From Klebsiella michiganensis (GTDB lineage Bacteria > Pseudomonadota > Gammaproteobacteria > Enterobacterales > Enterobacteriaceae), in assembly GCA_000963575.1 (NCBI GenBank), contig CP011077.1, positions 1,860,001-1,924,000 of the forward strand: a stretch of DNA of 64,000 nt. The letters run 5' to 3'. Both the position numbers and the translations under genes were made by a program. Below the pieces are notes generated by a model. It was not told the origin of the DNA and made no database searches. It saw nothing but the letters and a program-made list of their open reading frames with translations. Position 1 is the stretch's first letter; each line of letters opens with the position of its first letter. This document shows positions 43,739 through 52,469 of this stretch, in pieces.

Positions 43739-45184
43739 ATGACCAATACTTTAGCTTTTCTGAATACTTGGCACGATGAGCTGCCGGGGTTCTACAGTGA
43801 ATTAACCCCAACGCCGCTGAAAAATGCCCGGCTGCTTTATCACAGCCAGCCGCTGGCTGATGAGCTGGGGATTAACGCCTCGTTTTTTGCCGCACCTCAG
43901 CAAGGGATCTGGAGTGGTGAAACGCTCCTGCCCGGCATGCAGCCGCTCGCCCAGGTTTATAGCGGGCACCAGTTCGGCGTCTGGGCCGGGCAACTGGGAG
44001 ACGGGCGCGGTATTTTGCTGGGAGAGCAGACCCTGGCCGATGGGCGTAAAGTTGACTGGCATCTCAAAGGCGCTGGCTTAACGCCATACTCACGTATGGG
44101 CGATGGCCGGGCCGTGCTGCGTTCTACTATTCGGGAATTTCTTGCCAGCGAAGCCATGCATGCTTTAGGCATCCCGACGACGCGCGCATTGACAATAATC
44201 ACCAGCGATACACCGGTGCAGCGTGAAACGGTTGAGCAGGGGGCTATGCTGTTACGGGTGTCCGAAAGCCATCTGCGCTTCGGGCATTTTGAGCACTTTT
44301 ACTATCGCCGCGAGCCGGAAAAAGTTCAGCAGCTTGCCGATTACGCCATTCGTCACCACTGGCCGCATTTGCAAGGGCTCGACGATCGCTATGAGCTGTG
44401 GTTCAGCGATGTGGTGGCGCGTACCGCCGCGCTAATTGCCAGCTGGCAAACGGTGGGCTTTGCCCACGGGGTGATGAACACCGACAACATGTCGATTCTT
44501 GGTCTGACCATGGACTATGGCCCATATGGCTTCCTTGACGACTACCAGCCCGGGTTTATCTGCAACCATTCCGACTATCAGGGCCGGTATGCATTCGACA
44601 ACCAGCCTGCGGTAGGGCTCTGGAACCTGCAGCGCCTCGCGCAGACGCTGTCTCCGTTTATTACAGCCGATAAGCTGAATGCTATTCTGGATGGCTATCA
44701 GCCGGCTATCATGCGTGCTTTTGGCCAGCGGATGCGGGTCAAACTGGGGCTCTGCACCGAACAGCAGGCCGACAATCAAATCCTGAGTGAACTCTTCGCC
44801 CTGATGAGTAAAGAAGGCAGCGATTACACTCGTACCTTCCGTATGCTTAGCGTGACGGAACAGCTCAGCGCGGCGTCACCGCTGCGGGATGAGTTTATCG
44901 ACAGGGCAAGTTTTGACGCCTGGTTTGGGCGCTATCGTGAGCGGCTTCAGGCCGAGCAGGTGAGCGACGCAGAACGCCAACAGAAAATGCAGCTGGTGAA
45001 CCCGGCGCTGGTATTACGCAACTGGCTGGCCCAGCGGGCAATTGAGGCCGCGGAGCAGGGTGATACTGGTGAACTGGCGAGACTCCACGAGGCGCTGCTC
45101 CAGCCGTTCTCCGATCGCGGGGACGATATGACGCAGCGTCCGCCTGACTGGGGAAAACGGCTGGAAGTCAGCTGTTCAAGCTGA
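43739..45184 (+). CDS. selO: protein adenylyltransferase SelO
   Basis: 481-aa pseudokinase that AMPylates Ser/Thr/Tyr of other proteins under redox stress. Characteristic parts: YSGHQFGVWAGQLGDGRG, WHLKGAGLTPYSR with the ATP-binding Lys, and HGVMNTDNMSILG with the catalytic Asn/Asp pair. The C-terminal Cys-Ser-Ser tail, which carries selenocysteine in some organisms and can lock the enzyme by a disulfide, is present as SCSS. A GGAGGAACC site precedes the ATG. Its stop abuts that of hmuV with no base between. Confidence 0.95.
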   Translation: MTNTLAFLNTWHDELPGFYSELTPTPLKNARLLYHSQPLADELGINASFFAAPQQGIWSGETLLPGMQPLAQVYSGHQFGVWAGQLGDGRGILLGEQTLADGRKVDWHLKGAGLTPYSRMGDGRAVLRSTIREFLASEAMHALGIPTTRALTIITSDTPVQRETVEQGAMLLRVSESHLRFGHFEHFYYRREPEKVQQLADYAIRHHWPHLQGLDDRYELWFSDVVARTAALIASWQTVGFAHGVMNTDNMSILGLTMDYGPYGFLDDYQPGFICNHSDYQGRYAFDNQPAVGLWNLQRLAQTLSPFITADKLNAILDGYQPAIMRAFGQRMRVKLGLCTEQQADNQILSELFALMSKEGSDYTRTFRMLSVTEQLSAASPLRDEFIDRASFDAWFGRYRERLQAEQVSDAERQQKMQLVNPALVLRNWLAQRAIEAAEQGDTGELARLHEALLQPFSDRGDDMTQRPPDWGKRLEVSCSS

Positions 45185-45964
45185 TCACTGGCGCAGGCTT
45201 ACCTGAGGTACCGGGTGTTCCGGATGTCGGAACACCCGCAGATCGGCCTGATACCAGCCCTGTAAAGTTTTCTCTTCCAGCACTTCATCTGGCGTTCCGT
45301 CCGCCACCAGCCTGCCTTTATGCAACAGCACAATTCGGTCGGCCCAGAGTGCCGCCAGATTTAAATCGTGCAGCACTACGCACACCGACAGCGTTCCCAT
45401 TTGCGCCAGGCGACGCAGCAGGCGCAGCACATGCTGCTGGTGGTAGAGATCCAGCGCTGACGTAGGCTCATCAAGAAACAGCCAGCCCTGAGGTTGCCCG
45501 TCGCACCAGAGTTGTGCCAGCGCCCGGGCAAGCTGCACCCGCTGCTGCTCGCCGCCTGATAAGCGGCAAAAGTCTCTGCCGCTAAGCTCATCGCACCCGG
45601 TCAGCGCCATGACTTCCGCCACAACGCTGGGCGTTGACTCTTGCGGCCAGGGCGCGCGGCCCATCGCAATCACGTCTTCTACCGTCCAGCTAAACGCCAT
45701 GCTGCTTTGCTGGCGCATCACCGCCCGTTTGCGGGAAAGCGCTTCGTTGGACCACTGATTCAAATGATGACCCGCCAGGGCAATGTGCCCGCTGTCAGGT
45801 TGCTGAAATCCGGTTAACAGGCGTAACAGCGTGGATTTGCCCGCGCCGTTTGGGCCAATTAGCGCCACGACTTCACCCGGTTTCAGGCTGACATTCACGC
45901 TATCAATCAGATAACGGTGACCCAGCTTCAGCGAAATATCGTGCGTGGACAGAACGTCATTCAT
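45185..45964 (-). CDS. hmuV: heme ABC transporter ATPase HmuV
   Basis: 259 aa. Walker A GPNGAGKST, signature LSGGEQQRVQLARAL, Walker B GWLFLDEPTSALD. Powers heme import with HmuU/HmuT. The ATG overlaps the hmuU stop (ATGA at 45961-45964); the longer frame to 46153 runs into hmuU and is not used. Last gene of the hmu operon. Confidence 0.95.
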   Translation of the reverse strand: MNDVLSTHDISLKLGHRYLIDSVNVSLKPGEVVALIGPNGAGKSTLLRLLTGFQQPDSGHIALAGHHLNQWSNEALSRKRAVMRQQSSMAFSWTVEDVIAMGRAPWPQESTPSVVAEVMALTGCDELSGRDFCRLSGGEQQRVQLARALAQLWCDGQPQGWLFLDEPTSALDLYHQQHVLRLLRRLAQMGTLSVCVVLHDLNLAALWADRIVLLHKGRLVADGTPDEVLEEKTLQGWYQADLRVFRHPEHPVPQVSLRQ

Positions 45965-46959
45965 CTCGCGCTCTCCTTGCTGTGAAAGATCATCGCCAGG
46001 AACCAGGGGCCGCCTATCAGGCTGGTTAACAGGCCTACCGGCATTTCTGCTGGTGCGACAATGGTTCGCGCCATCGTATCGGCTAACAGCAGCAGCATAG
46101 CGCCGGCCAGCACCGAGCCGGGCACCAGCCAGCGATGATCGGATCCAAGCCACATGCGTATCAGATGCGGGACTACCAGGCCAACGAAGCCGATAACGCC
46201 GCTAATGGCCACCGCGGCGGCAACCAGTAATGCACTCAGGATCAGCAGATGGCGCTGGGTGGTTTTTACATCCACACCCAGGTAATGCGCCTCTTCGTCG
46301 CCGAGCTGGAGCAAGTTAAGACGCTTTGAAAGCAGCCAGATACCCAGACTTGCGGGAAGAATAAGCGACGCGGTGGCGAGTAACGTTGACCACTGCGCCT
46401 GGCCGAGGCTTCCCATTCCCCACAGAGAAAGCTGGCGCAGCTGAGTGTCATTGCTTATCCACGACAGCACGCCAACCGCCGCGCCGCACAGCGCATTGAT
46501 GGCGATACCCACCAGCAGCAAGCGAGACAAGCTGTTGGTGCCCTTGCGGCTAAGCAGGAAAATTGCCAGCGTAACGGCGAGGCTGCCGACAAATGCCGCC
46601 AGCATGGGAGCATAGAGCGCTAAAACCGCCGGCAGAGCCAGCGGCATGACAATAGACAGACCTACTGCCAGCGCGGCCCCGCTGCTTATCCCAAGCAGAC
46701 CGGGGTCGGCAAGCGGGTTGCGGAACAACCCCTGCATCACGCATCCCGACAGCGCCAGAGCACCGCCAATCAGCATCGCCAGCAGCACCCGCGGCAGGCG
46801 GATATTGAGCCAGATGTCGCGCAACGTGTCGTCATGCGCCTGCCACAGCACGGCCACGGACAGCCGTATGGCGCCGAGATTAGCGGCGATAAACGCCATT
46901 GCCAGCAGAACCAGCCCCATCAAACACAGGGCATGGTGAGGCAAAGTTCGGCGTATCAA
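45961..46959 (-). CDS. hmuU: heme ABC transporter permease HmuU
   Basis: 332-aa FecCD-family permease with about ten helices; RLPRVLLAMLIGGALALSG and GFVGLVVPHLIRM are the family motifs. The start is a TTG overlapping the hmuT stop (TTGA), implying coupled translation; ATG codons further in would cut the first helix. Confidence 0.93.
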   Translation of the reverse strand: MIRRTLPHHALCLMGLVLLAMAFIAANLGAIRLSVAVLWQAHDDTLRDIWLNIRLPRVLLAMLIGGALALSGCVMQGLFRNPLADPGLLGISSGAALAVGLSIVMPLALPAVLALYAPMLAAFVGSLAVTLAIFLLSRKGTNSLSRLLLVGIAINALCGAAVGVLSWISNDTQLRQLSLWGMGSLGQAQWSTLLATASLILPASLGIWLLSKRLNLLQLGDEEAHYLGVDVKTTQRHLLILSALLVAAAVAISGVIGFVGLVVPHLIRMWLGSDHRWLVPGSVLAGAMLLLLADTMARTIVAPAEMPVGLLTSLIGGPWFLAMIFHSKESAR

Positions 46960-47771
46960 GGCAGTTGCTCCGCTTTTTTACGCAGGGCGAGGATCGTCCG
47001 CGGGGTATCAATCCCAAAGCCGAGCAGCGCCATATCATCGACGACCATCAGCTGTTTATTTTTCCCTGCTGGCGTCTGCGCAAGCCCTGGTAATGCCCAG
47101 ACTTTGGCTTCCCCACCGAGGGTTTTTACCCCGTCAGTGGTGACCAGGATCAGGTCAGGTTTGCTGGCGATCACGCCTTCCTGGGACAGCGGCTGGTAGC
47201 GCTTGAAGCCCTGCATGGCGTTGTCCAGCCCGGCGGCATGAATCGCGGCATCAGCGGCGGTTTCCTGCCCGGCAGCCATTGTGGTCATGCCGCCGTGGCT
47301 CATAATGAACAGTACCTTTTTGCCCAACGGCTTTGCGGGGATCGCGGCTAGCTGGTCGCGGAGCGTTTTGCGTAGGGTATCGCCTTCCGCCGTTTTACCC
47401 AGCGCGTTAGCCACAGCGGCCACTTTGGCATCAATGCCCTCCAGATTATTTTCCGCCGGGACAGTCACAACCTTCACTTTGCTGGCTTCAATCTGCTTCA
47501 GCGCCATGGACGGCTGAGCCTGAGCGCTGGCCAGAACCAGCGTCGGGCGCATGGCCAGAATACCCTCGGCATTAAGCTGGCGCAGATAGCCCACATCCGG
47601 CAATTTTTTCACGGCATCGGGATGAAGGCTCGTGCTATCACGAGCCACCACATCCTGACCCGCACCCAGAGCCCAGGCAATCTCGGTGACATCGCCACCG
47701 ATGGTTACCACGCGCTCGGCCGCACCTGCCATTAACGGCAGGGCGAGGATGGCGAGTAGCAGGCGTTTCAT
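46956..47771 (-). CDS. hmuT: periplasmic heme-binding protein HmuT
   Basis: 271 aa with signal peptide MKRLLLAILALPLMAGA and the class III binding-protein fold of HmuT/ShuT (ERVVTIGGDVTEIAWALG at the start of the mature protein; conserved DSTSLHPDAVKKLPDVGYLR). Carries heme from the receptor to HmuUV. ATGA overlap with hmuS. Confidence 0.94.
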   Translation of the reverse strand: MKRLLLAILALPLMAGAAERVVTIGGDVTEIAWALGAGQDVVARDSTSLHPDAVKKLPDVGYLRQLNAEGILAMRPTLVLASAQAQPSMALKQIEASKVKVVTVPAENNLEGIDAKVAAVANALGKTAEGDTLRKTLRDQLAAIPAKPLGKKVLFIMSHGGMTTMAAGQETAADAAIHAAGLDNAMQGFKRYQPLSQEGVIASKPDLILVTTDGVKTLGGEAKVWALPGLAQTPAGKNKQLMVVDDMALLGFGIDTPRTILALRKKAEQLP

Positions 47772-48799
47772 GCCGCTAACCCTTTGCCGATCAGGGCTTC
47801 AATTTGCAGACGCCACTGTTCTTGCTCCGGCTGGCCTTCGGTACGCTGGCCATACAGCTGGGCAATTTGCGTCCCGTCGGCGGCAAACAGCTCGAGGCTG
47901 GTCACATGGCCGTCGGCGGTCGGCTTACGGGTCACCCAGCTTTCGGCGATAGTGTCGCCCATCAGATGCAGGGTGAATTCTGGGTTGAAGATGTTGATCC
48001 AGTTTTCCATCGGTACAATTTTGCGGATTTCACCGGTGAAAATCTGCACGCAGCCGCGGTTGCCGACGAAGATCATTATCTCATTGCCGTCTTCTTTCGC
48101 CTGGTTCAGCAACTGGGACAGTGCTTCGTTATCAACGCGACATGCCAGATCGTCTTTCACCAGGCGGAAAGCCTGCTGGCGAGTCAGCTGGTGGCGTTTC
48201 AACAACTGGAAGAACTGGTGAACGTCGGTCATCGCGCGCCATTCTGCGTCCACTTTGTCGGCTTCAACGGTTGGCGTCATCACCGCTTCTTCAACGGCTT
48301 TTATCGCCAGCGCCGGGTTGTCGGTGTGGATGAAGCGGGTCAGAACCTGACTCCAGGCTTCAACATTGGTGTTGTCGGTGGTGTACACCTTCAGCAGCGC
48401 GTCCCCTTGATGGTCAAAGAATTGGATGCTCTGGCGTTCGCCGCGGGCGGTCTCTTCACGAACGTGGAACACGCTCGCCCACTGGTTCAGGAACAGGCGC
48501 AGATCCAGCGCGCGTGGATTCAGCACCAGGCCGGCGTGGCCGTTAAGGTGCTGGTTCTCAAAGCGGCCTACCTGCTCGTGAACGGCATATTCGTTGCGGC
48601 AGATGCACTTCGTTTCACCCACGGCTTCCAGCGCGGCGAAGATCTCTTTCACATCGCCATTCAGGCGCCATGCGTCATGCCCGACGCGGGCATGGGTCAG
48701 TTCTGCTTCACTGATTTGCATCAGTTTGGCGATATCCCGGGCATATTTTTTCGGGTGTTCTTGCTTAAGCTGGATCCAGCTGTCGTAACGCTGACTCAT
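47768..48799 (-). CDS. hmuS: hemin-degrading/chaperone protein HmuS
   Basis: 343-aa cytoplasmic protein of the HemS/ChuS/HmuS family: two structural repeats that take heme from the importer and, in several relatives, open the porphyrin ring to free iron. Recognisable by GRFENQHLNGHAGLVLNPRA and FVGNRGCVQIFTGEI. The ATG at 48799 lies behind AAAGGAGTTATTC; six codons further upstream there is another start without support. Confidence 0.94.
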   Translation of the reverse strand: MSQRYDSWIQLKQEHPKKYARDIAKLMQISEAELTHARVGHDAWRLNGDVKEIFAALEAVGETKCICRNEYAVHEQVGRFENQHLNGHAGLVLNPRALDLRLFLNQWASVFHVREETARGERQSIQFFDHQGDALLKVYTTDNTNVEAWSQVLTRFIHTDNPALAIKAVEEAVMTPTVEADKVDAEWRAMTDVHQFFQLLKRHQLTRQQAFRLVKDDLACRVDNEALSQLLNQAKEDGNEIMIFVGNRGCVQIFTGEIRKIVPMENWINIFNPEFTLHLMGDTIAESWVTRKPTADGHVTSLELFAADGTQIAQLYGQRTEGQPEQEQWRLQIEALIGKGLAA

Positions 48800-48810
48800 G
48801 AATAACTCCT

Positions 48811-50790
48811 TTACCATTGATAGCTCACGAAAATTTTACCGTTACGGCCATCCTGCGGGAGACCCTGCGGTGACCAGTACTCTTTATCGAAGGCGTTGCC
48901 AAACACCAGCGTGGTGGTTAAACCGCGCAGCTGCTGTTGCCCTTTATAGCTGACATAAAAATCGCTGACCGCGTAGCCCGGCTGCTGTGCATAGGCGCTG
49001 CTGATATGGGTGGAACGTTCGGCGAAGGTGCCGACCCAGCCCACGGAGAAGCCGCTGTGCGCCACCGGAATGTCAAGGGTGGTGGTGACGGTGTCCGGGT
49101 TCAGGCTGGAGATGTACTCGCCGGTACCTTCATCTTTACCGCGGGTGCGGTTATAGGCGGTATCCAGGCTGAACAGATCGGCGGTGTACTTCGCGGTCAC
49201 GTCCCAGCCCCAAATTTTGGCTTTCGGCACGTTATAGGACATGGTCGTCATTTTGCGCATATCGACCGCGGTAGAAATGTAATCTTTGGCTTTGGTGTCG
49301 AAGTAGCTGGCCTTGAACTCCAGACCATCGTTAGCCATCGCCAGATTATCGAAGCGCAGACCGAAGCCGTATTCTTGCGTTTCGTTGGTTTCCGGACGCA
49401 GGTTCGGGTTTGGTACCCAGTAGTTGGTGCCGAGGCGCGGAATAGTAAAGTGTTTAGAGTCGTTATACATCTCGCCCATGGTTGGCGCACGGAACGCCTG
49501 CGCATAGGAACCAAACAGCATCAGCCAGTCGGTAGGGGTGACGGAAATGGCACCGCGTGATGACCACTTGTCGGCATCCACATCCTTGTAGCCCTGGCTG
49601 CTGCCGCTGTAGTTGTCGTAGCGTGTCCCGGCCAGAATAGAAATTGGCAGATCGCGCAGGGTGATTTCATCCTGCAGCCAGCCGGAACCAAAGTTGATTT
49701 TCGCCTGCGGGAAACCGGTCGTCAGGCCGCCTGGAGCCTGCTCCTGACGGTAATATTCGCCGCCGTAGGTCAGCAGGTTAGCCGCGAAGCTGTCGTTAAA
49801 CAGATGGGTACGGTTTTCGAGCTTGCCGCCCTTGGTCGTCTGTTTACGGAATTCACCGCCCTGATTCGGGGTTTCGGCATTGATACGGGCTTCAGACCAG
49901 TAGGCCGTCGCGGTAGCGTTCAGCCAGTCGTTGTCCTTCGGGCCGAGGTGGTATTTCAGCTGTGCGTCGCGCTGAATGGTGGAGCGCTTGGTCATTGGGT
50001 TACTGGAGGCTGAGGCATCCGGCGTCTGTGGGTTTTTCGGTTCCTGGGCATTGTTATTGTAGTAACGCAGGGAGCCGGACAGCGACTGAGCCGAATCGAT
50101 ATACCAGGTGCCTTTGGTCAGCAGATTGCCAATGTTTTCGTCATTAGGCGCGGTTTCGCCGTTGCTCTGGCGCAGATTACCGCGATCGCGGCTGGACCAG
50201 GCAACAACGCCGTCCAGATTATCGATGCGGCCAAAGGCGCTGGCACCCATACCAATGCTGTGGTCGCCGGTGCCACCGGTGCCGAATACGCGGAAGCCGC
50301 TGTTTTGCCCGTCAAATAACAGATCGGCTGCGTCGGCGGTTTCATAGGAAATAACGCCGCCCAGCGCGCCGCTGCCGTACAGCAGAGCCGCCGGGCCACG
50401 TACCACTTCGATACGTTTAATCAGCACGGGATCGAGGAAAGTACTGTTCAGGTGGCCGGTGTCGGTGCCCTGACGAATGCCGTCCACCAGGGTCAGCACG
50501 CCACGACGGTCGTAACCGCGCATATTGATGTCCTGACCGTTGGTGCGCCCGGTGCCGTCGATGGTGATCCCCGGGACTTTACGCAGCATGTCAGCGGCGG
50601 AGGTGGACGTCTGGCTCTCTGGCGAATTCGCGTCGATAACGCTGACCATCATCGGGGCTTCGAAAGTACTGCGTTGGTTACCGGTGGCAACCACCGTCAT
50701 TTGCTCGTCTTTAGCGAAAGCGGGCAGGGCAGTAAAAACGGCTAATGTAAGTACAGACAGACGAAAACCTGCTGTGTTTGTGCAAGGCAT
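48811..50790 (-). CDS. hmuR: TonB-dependent heme receptor HmuR
   Basis: 659-aa outer membrane receptor. Signal peptide ending in TALPAFA, TonB box-like segment EQMTVVAT just after, plug domain (VPGITIDGTGRTNGQDINMR, GPAALLYGSGALGG), and a beta barrel ending in the aromatic FVSYQW. The heme-receptor motifs FRAP (in FRAPTMGEMY) and NPNL (in NPNLRPE), between which the heme-binding His sits, are both present. The ATG at 50790 is preceded by GGAG; five codons upstream is another possible start. Expected to be Fur-repressed from the hemP promoter. Confidence 0.95.
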   Translation of the reverse strand: MPCTNTAGFRLSVLTLAVFTALPAFAKDEQMTVVATGNQRSTFEAPMMVSVIDANSPESQTSTSAADMLRKVPGITIDGTGRTNGQDINMRGYDRRGVLTLVDGIRQGTDTGHLNSTFLDPVLIKRIEVVRGPAALLYGSGALGGVISYETADAADLLFDGQNSGFRVFGTGGTGDHSIGMGASAFGRIDNLDGVVAWSSRDRGNLRQSNGETAPNDENIGNLLTKGTWYIDSAQSLSGSLRYYNNNAQEPKNPQTPDASASSNPMTKRSTIQRDAQLKYHLGPKDNDWLNATATAYWSEARINAETPNQGGEFRKQTTKGGKLENRTHLFNDSFAANLLTYGGEYYRQEQAPGGLTTGFPQAKINFGSGWLQDEITLRDLPISILAGTRYDNYSGSSQGYKDVDADKWSSRGAISVTPTDWLMLFGSYAQAFRAPTMGEMYNDSKHFTIPRLGTNYWVPNPNLRPETNETQEYGFGLRFDNLAMANDGLEFKASYFDTKAKDYISTAVDMRKMTTMSYNVPKAKIWGWDVTAKYTADLFSLDTAYNRTRGKDEGTGEYISSLNPDTVTTTLDIPVAHSGFSVGWVGTFAERSTHISSAYAQQPGYAVSDFYVSYKGQQQLRGLTTTLVFGNAFDKEYWSPQGLPQDGRNGKIFVSYQW

Positions 50791-50858
50791 AGCGCAACTC
50801 TCCATAAGGAATAACGAAAGCGCTGGCTGCCTGGGGATGACCTGGGTGGCTGGCTAAT

Positions 50859-50880
50859 TTCCCCTTTTTGATTTGGGGAA
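50859..50880. other. hairpin between hemP and hmuR
   Basis: TTCCCC and GGGGAA pair around CTTTTTGATTT-like loop sequence, in the 103-bp gap between the two genes. It may tune transcription or mRNA processing between hemP and hmuR. No T tract follows on the - strand. Confidence 0.4.
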
Positions 50881-50893
50881 CGGTTTGTTTAAT

Positions 50894-51058
50894 TTATTTG
50901 GTCAGGATCAGTTTCCCGGCCTGAGTCTGGCGTAACAGATATTGCTGCCCTTCATGGACGATAACAACGCGGCCATCGACACCGAGCAGCGTTTTGCTGT
51001 CAACCTGACGAGGCTCTGTCGTGGGCTGCGGGCGGGCGGGGGTGAATGGTTTATCCAT
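50894..51058 (-). CDS. hemP: hemin uptake protein HemP
   Basis: 54-aa protein with the HemP-family core SKTLLGVDGRVVIVHEGQQY and the ending LLRQTQAGKLILTK, as in E. coli YdiE. The ATG at 51058 follows GAGTGAAG; a TTG nine codons upstream is also in frame. It heads the hmu operon behind a Fur box. K-12 keeps only this gene of the locus. Confidence 0.88.
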   Translation of the reverse strand: MDKPFTPARPQPTTEPRQVDSKTLLGVDGRVVIVHEGQQYLLRQTQAGKLILTK

Positions 51059-51092
51059 ACGCTTCACTCTGTTTACAAATGACAATCAATGT

Positions 51093-51111
51093 AACAATGA
51101 GAATCATTATC
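51093..51111 (-). promoter_or_regulatory. Fur box of hemP-hmuRSTUV
   Basis: AACAATGAGAATCATTATC (+ strand) matches the 19-bp Fur consensus at 16 of 19 positions and lies 35 nt before hemP. Iron-dependent repression of the heme operon is expected. Confidence 0.85.
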
Positions 51112-51210
51112 AGAAAAAGCCGAATCAGCAGCAAGCATTATTTGTAATAATTTTGTGAAGCAGGGAATTTCTCTGCGGAGGCGTTGTCGTGAAATCTAAC
51201 GCTATGATAT

Positions 51211-51236
51211 CCGGCGGGTTCTTGAGTTCCCGCCGG
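51211..51236 (-). terminator. terminator of aroH
   Basis: CCGGCGGG and CCCGCCGG pair perfectly around a 10-nt loop, 10 bp beyond the aroH stop. The T tract is weak. Confidence 0.55.
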
Positions 51237-51245
51237 AAAGTAAGA

Positions 51246-52292
51246 TCAGAAGCGTCTGTCAGTTGCCTGGGCCAGCATGGCGACCAAAGTTTCCGTATCT
51301 TCCCAGTTAAGGCAAGGATCGGTGATCGACTGACCGTAATTGAGCGGCTGGTCGGCGACAATTTGCTGAGTCCCTTCTTTCAGGAAGCTTTCTGCCATGA
51401 TCCCGGCAATCGCCCGGGAGCCGTTGCGAATCTGCGTGCAGACATCTTCACAGACATCCAACTGACGGCGGTGCTGTTTCTGGCAGTTACCGTGGCTGAA
51501 ATCAACCACCAGATGTTCAGGCAGGTCGAATGCGCTTAGCGTATCGCAGGCTGCGGCAATGTCTTCCGCGTGGTAATTCGGCTGTTTACCGCCGCGCATA
51601 ATAATATGCCCGTAAGGGTTGCCGCTGGTCTGGTAAATGGTCATCTGCCCTTGCTTATCCGGGGAGAGGAACATGTGGCTCGCACGCGCGGCGCGAATGG
51701 CATCCACCGCAATGCGGGTATTGCCATCCGTGCCATTTTTAAAGCCAACCGGACAGGAGAGTGCGGAAGCCATCTCACGGTGGATCTGGCTTTCGGTCGT
51801 GCGTGCGCCAATTGCGCCCCAGCTAATCAGGTCAGCGATATACTGCCCGGTTACCATATCCAGGAATTCTGTTGCGGTCGGCACGCCCAGCTCATTGACC
51901 TGCAGCAGCAGGCGGCGGGCCTGTTCCAGACCGTAATTAATGCGATAACTGCCGTTCAGGTCAGGGTCGGAGATGAGCCCTTTCCAGCCGACGACGGTGC
52001 GGGGTTTTTCGAAGTAGGTTCGCATCACGATCTCAAGGCGATCCTGATGTTTTTCACGCAGCGTTTTAAGGCGGCGAGCATAATCCATGGCGGCATCAAG
52101 ATCGTGGATCGAGCAAGGGCCGACGATAACCAGCAGGCGCTTGTCTTCACCGGTGAGGATCTTTTCTATCCGGCGGCGTGCGGCGGTAACGTGCTGTGCA
52201 ACCTCAGCGGAAACCGGGAAGCGCTCGGTTAGCTCAGCAGGTGTGACCAGGCTATCGATGCGCGCGGTTCGCAATTCATCTGTTTTGTTCAT
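51246..52292 (-). CDS. aroH: 3-deoxy-7-phosphoheptulonate synthase, Trp-sensitive
   Basis: 348 aa, the E. coli AroH length, and closest to AroH among the three isozymes (MNKTDELRTARIDSLVTPAE at the start). First reaction of the shikimate pathway: phosphoenolpyruvate plus erythrose-4-phosphate. Active-site stretches GPCSIHD, SDPDLNGSY, KNGTDGN and DFSHGNC are intact. A TrpR operator lies upstream, in agreement with Trp control. Confidence 0.97.
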   Translation of the reverse strand: MNKTDELRTARIDSLVTPAELTERFPVSAEVAQHVTAARRRIEKILTGEDKRLLVIVGPCSIHDLDAAMDYARRLKTLREKHQDRLEIVMRTYFEKPRTVVGWKGLISDPDLNGSYRINYGLEQARRLLLQVNELGVPTATEFLDMVTGQYIADLISWGAIGARTTESQIHREMASALSCPVGFKNGTDGNTRIAVDAIRAARASHMFLSPDKQGQMTIYQTSGNPYGHIIMRGGKQPNYHAEDIAAACDTLSAFDLPEHLVVDFSHGNCQKQHRRQLDVCEDVCTQIRNGSRAIAGIMAESFLKEGTQQIVADQPLNYGQSITDPCLNWEDTETLVAMLAQATDRRF

Positions 52293-52451
52293 TGGGTGTC
52301 TCAGAAATTTTGTCTTCTCTGCGGCAGATTTACCGGGAAGTGATGGGGATCACAATAAACCAAAGCTGACCGATTTCAACATTCCGCCCGCTTTAGTAAA
52401 GGGATTACCCCACCGCAGTCTGTACACCCTAGCATACACGCCTGGTCTTTT

Positions 52452-52469
52452 GTACTAGTTTCTTAGTAC
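52452..52469 (-). promoter_or_regulatory. TrpR operator of aroH
   Basis: GTACTAGTTTCTTAGTAC matches the symmetric TrpR operator GTACTAGTTAACTAGTAC at 16 of 18 positions. It lies 160 bp upstream of aroH and overlaps the last codons and stop of ppsR. Confidence 0.8.

Noticed and set aside
47804..48805. 333-codon + strand frame antisense to hmuS
   Set aside because: hmuS is a clear family member with good ribosome site; the antisense frame has no likeness to any protein I know.
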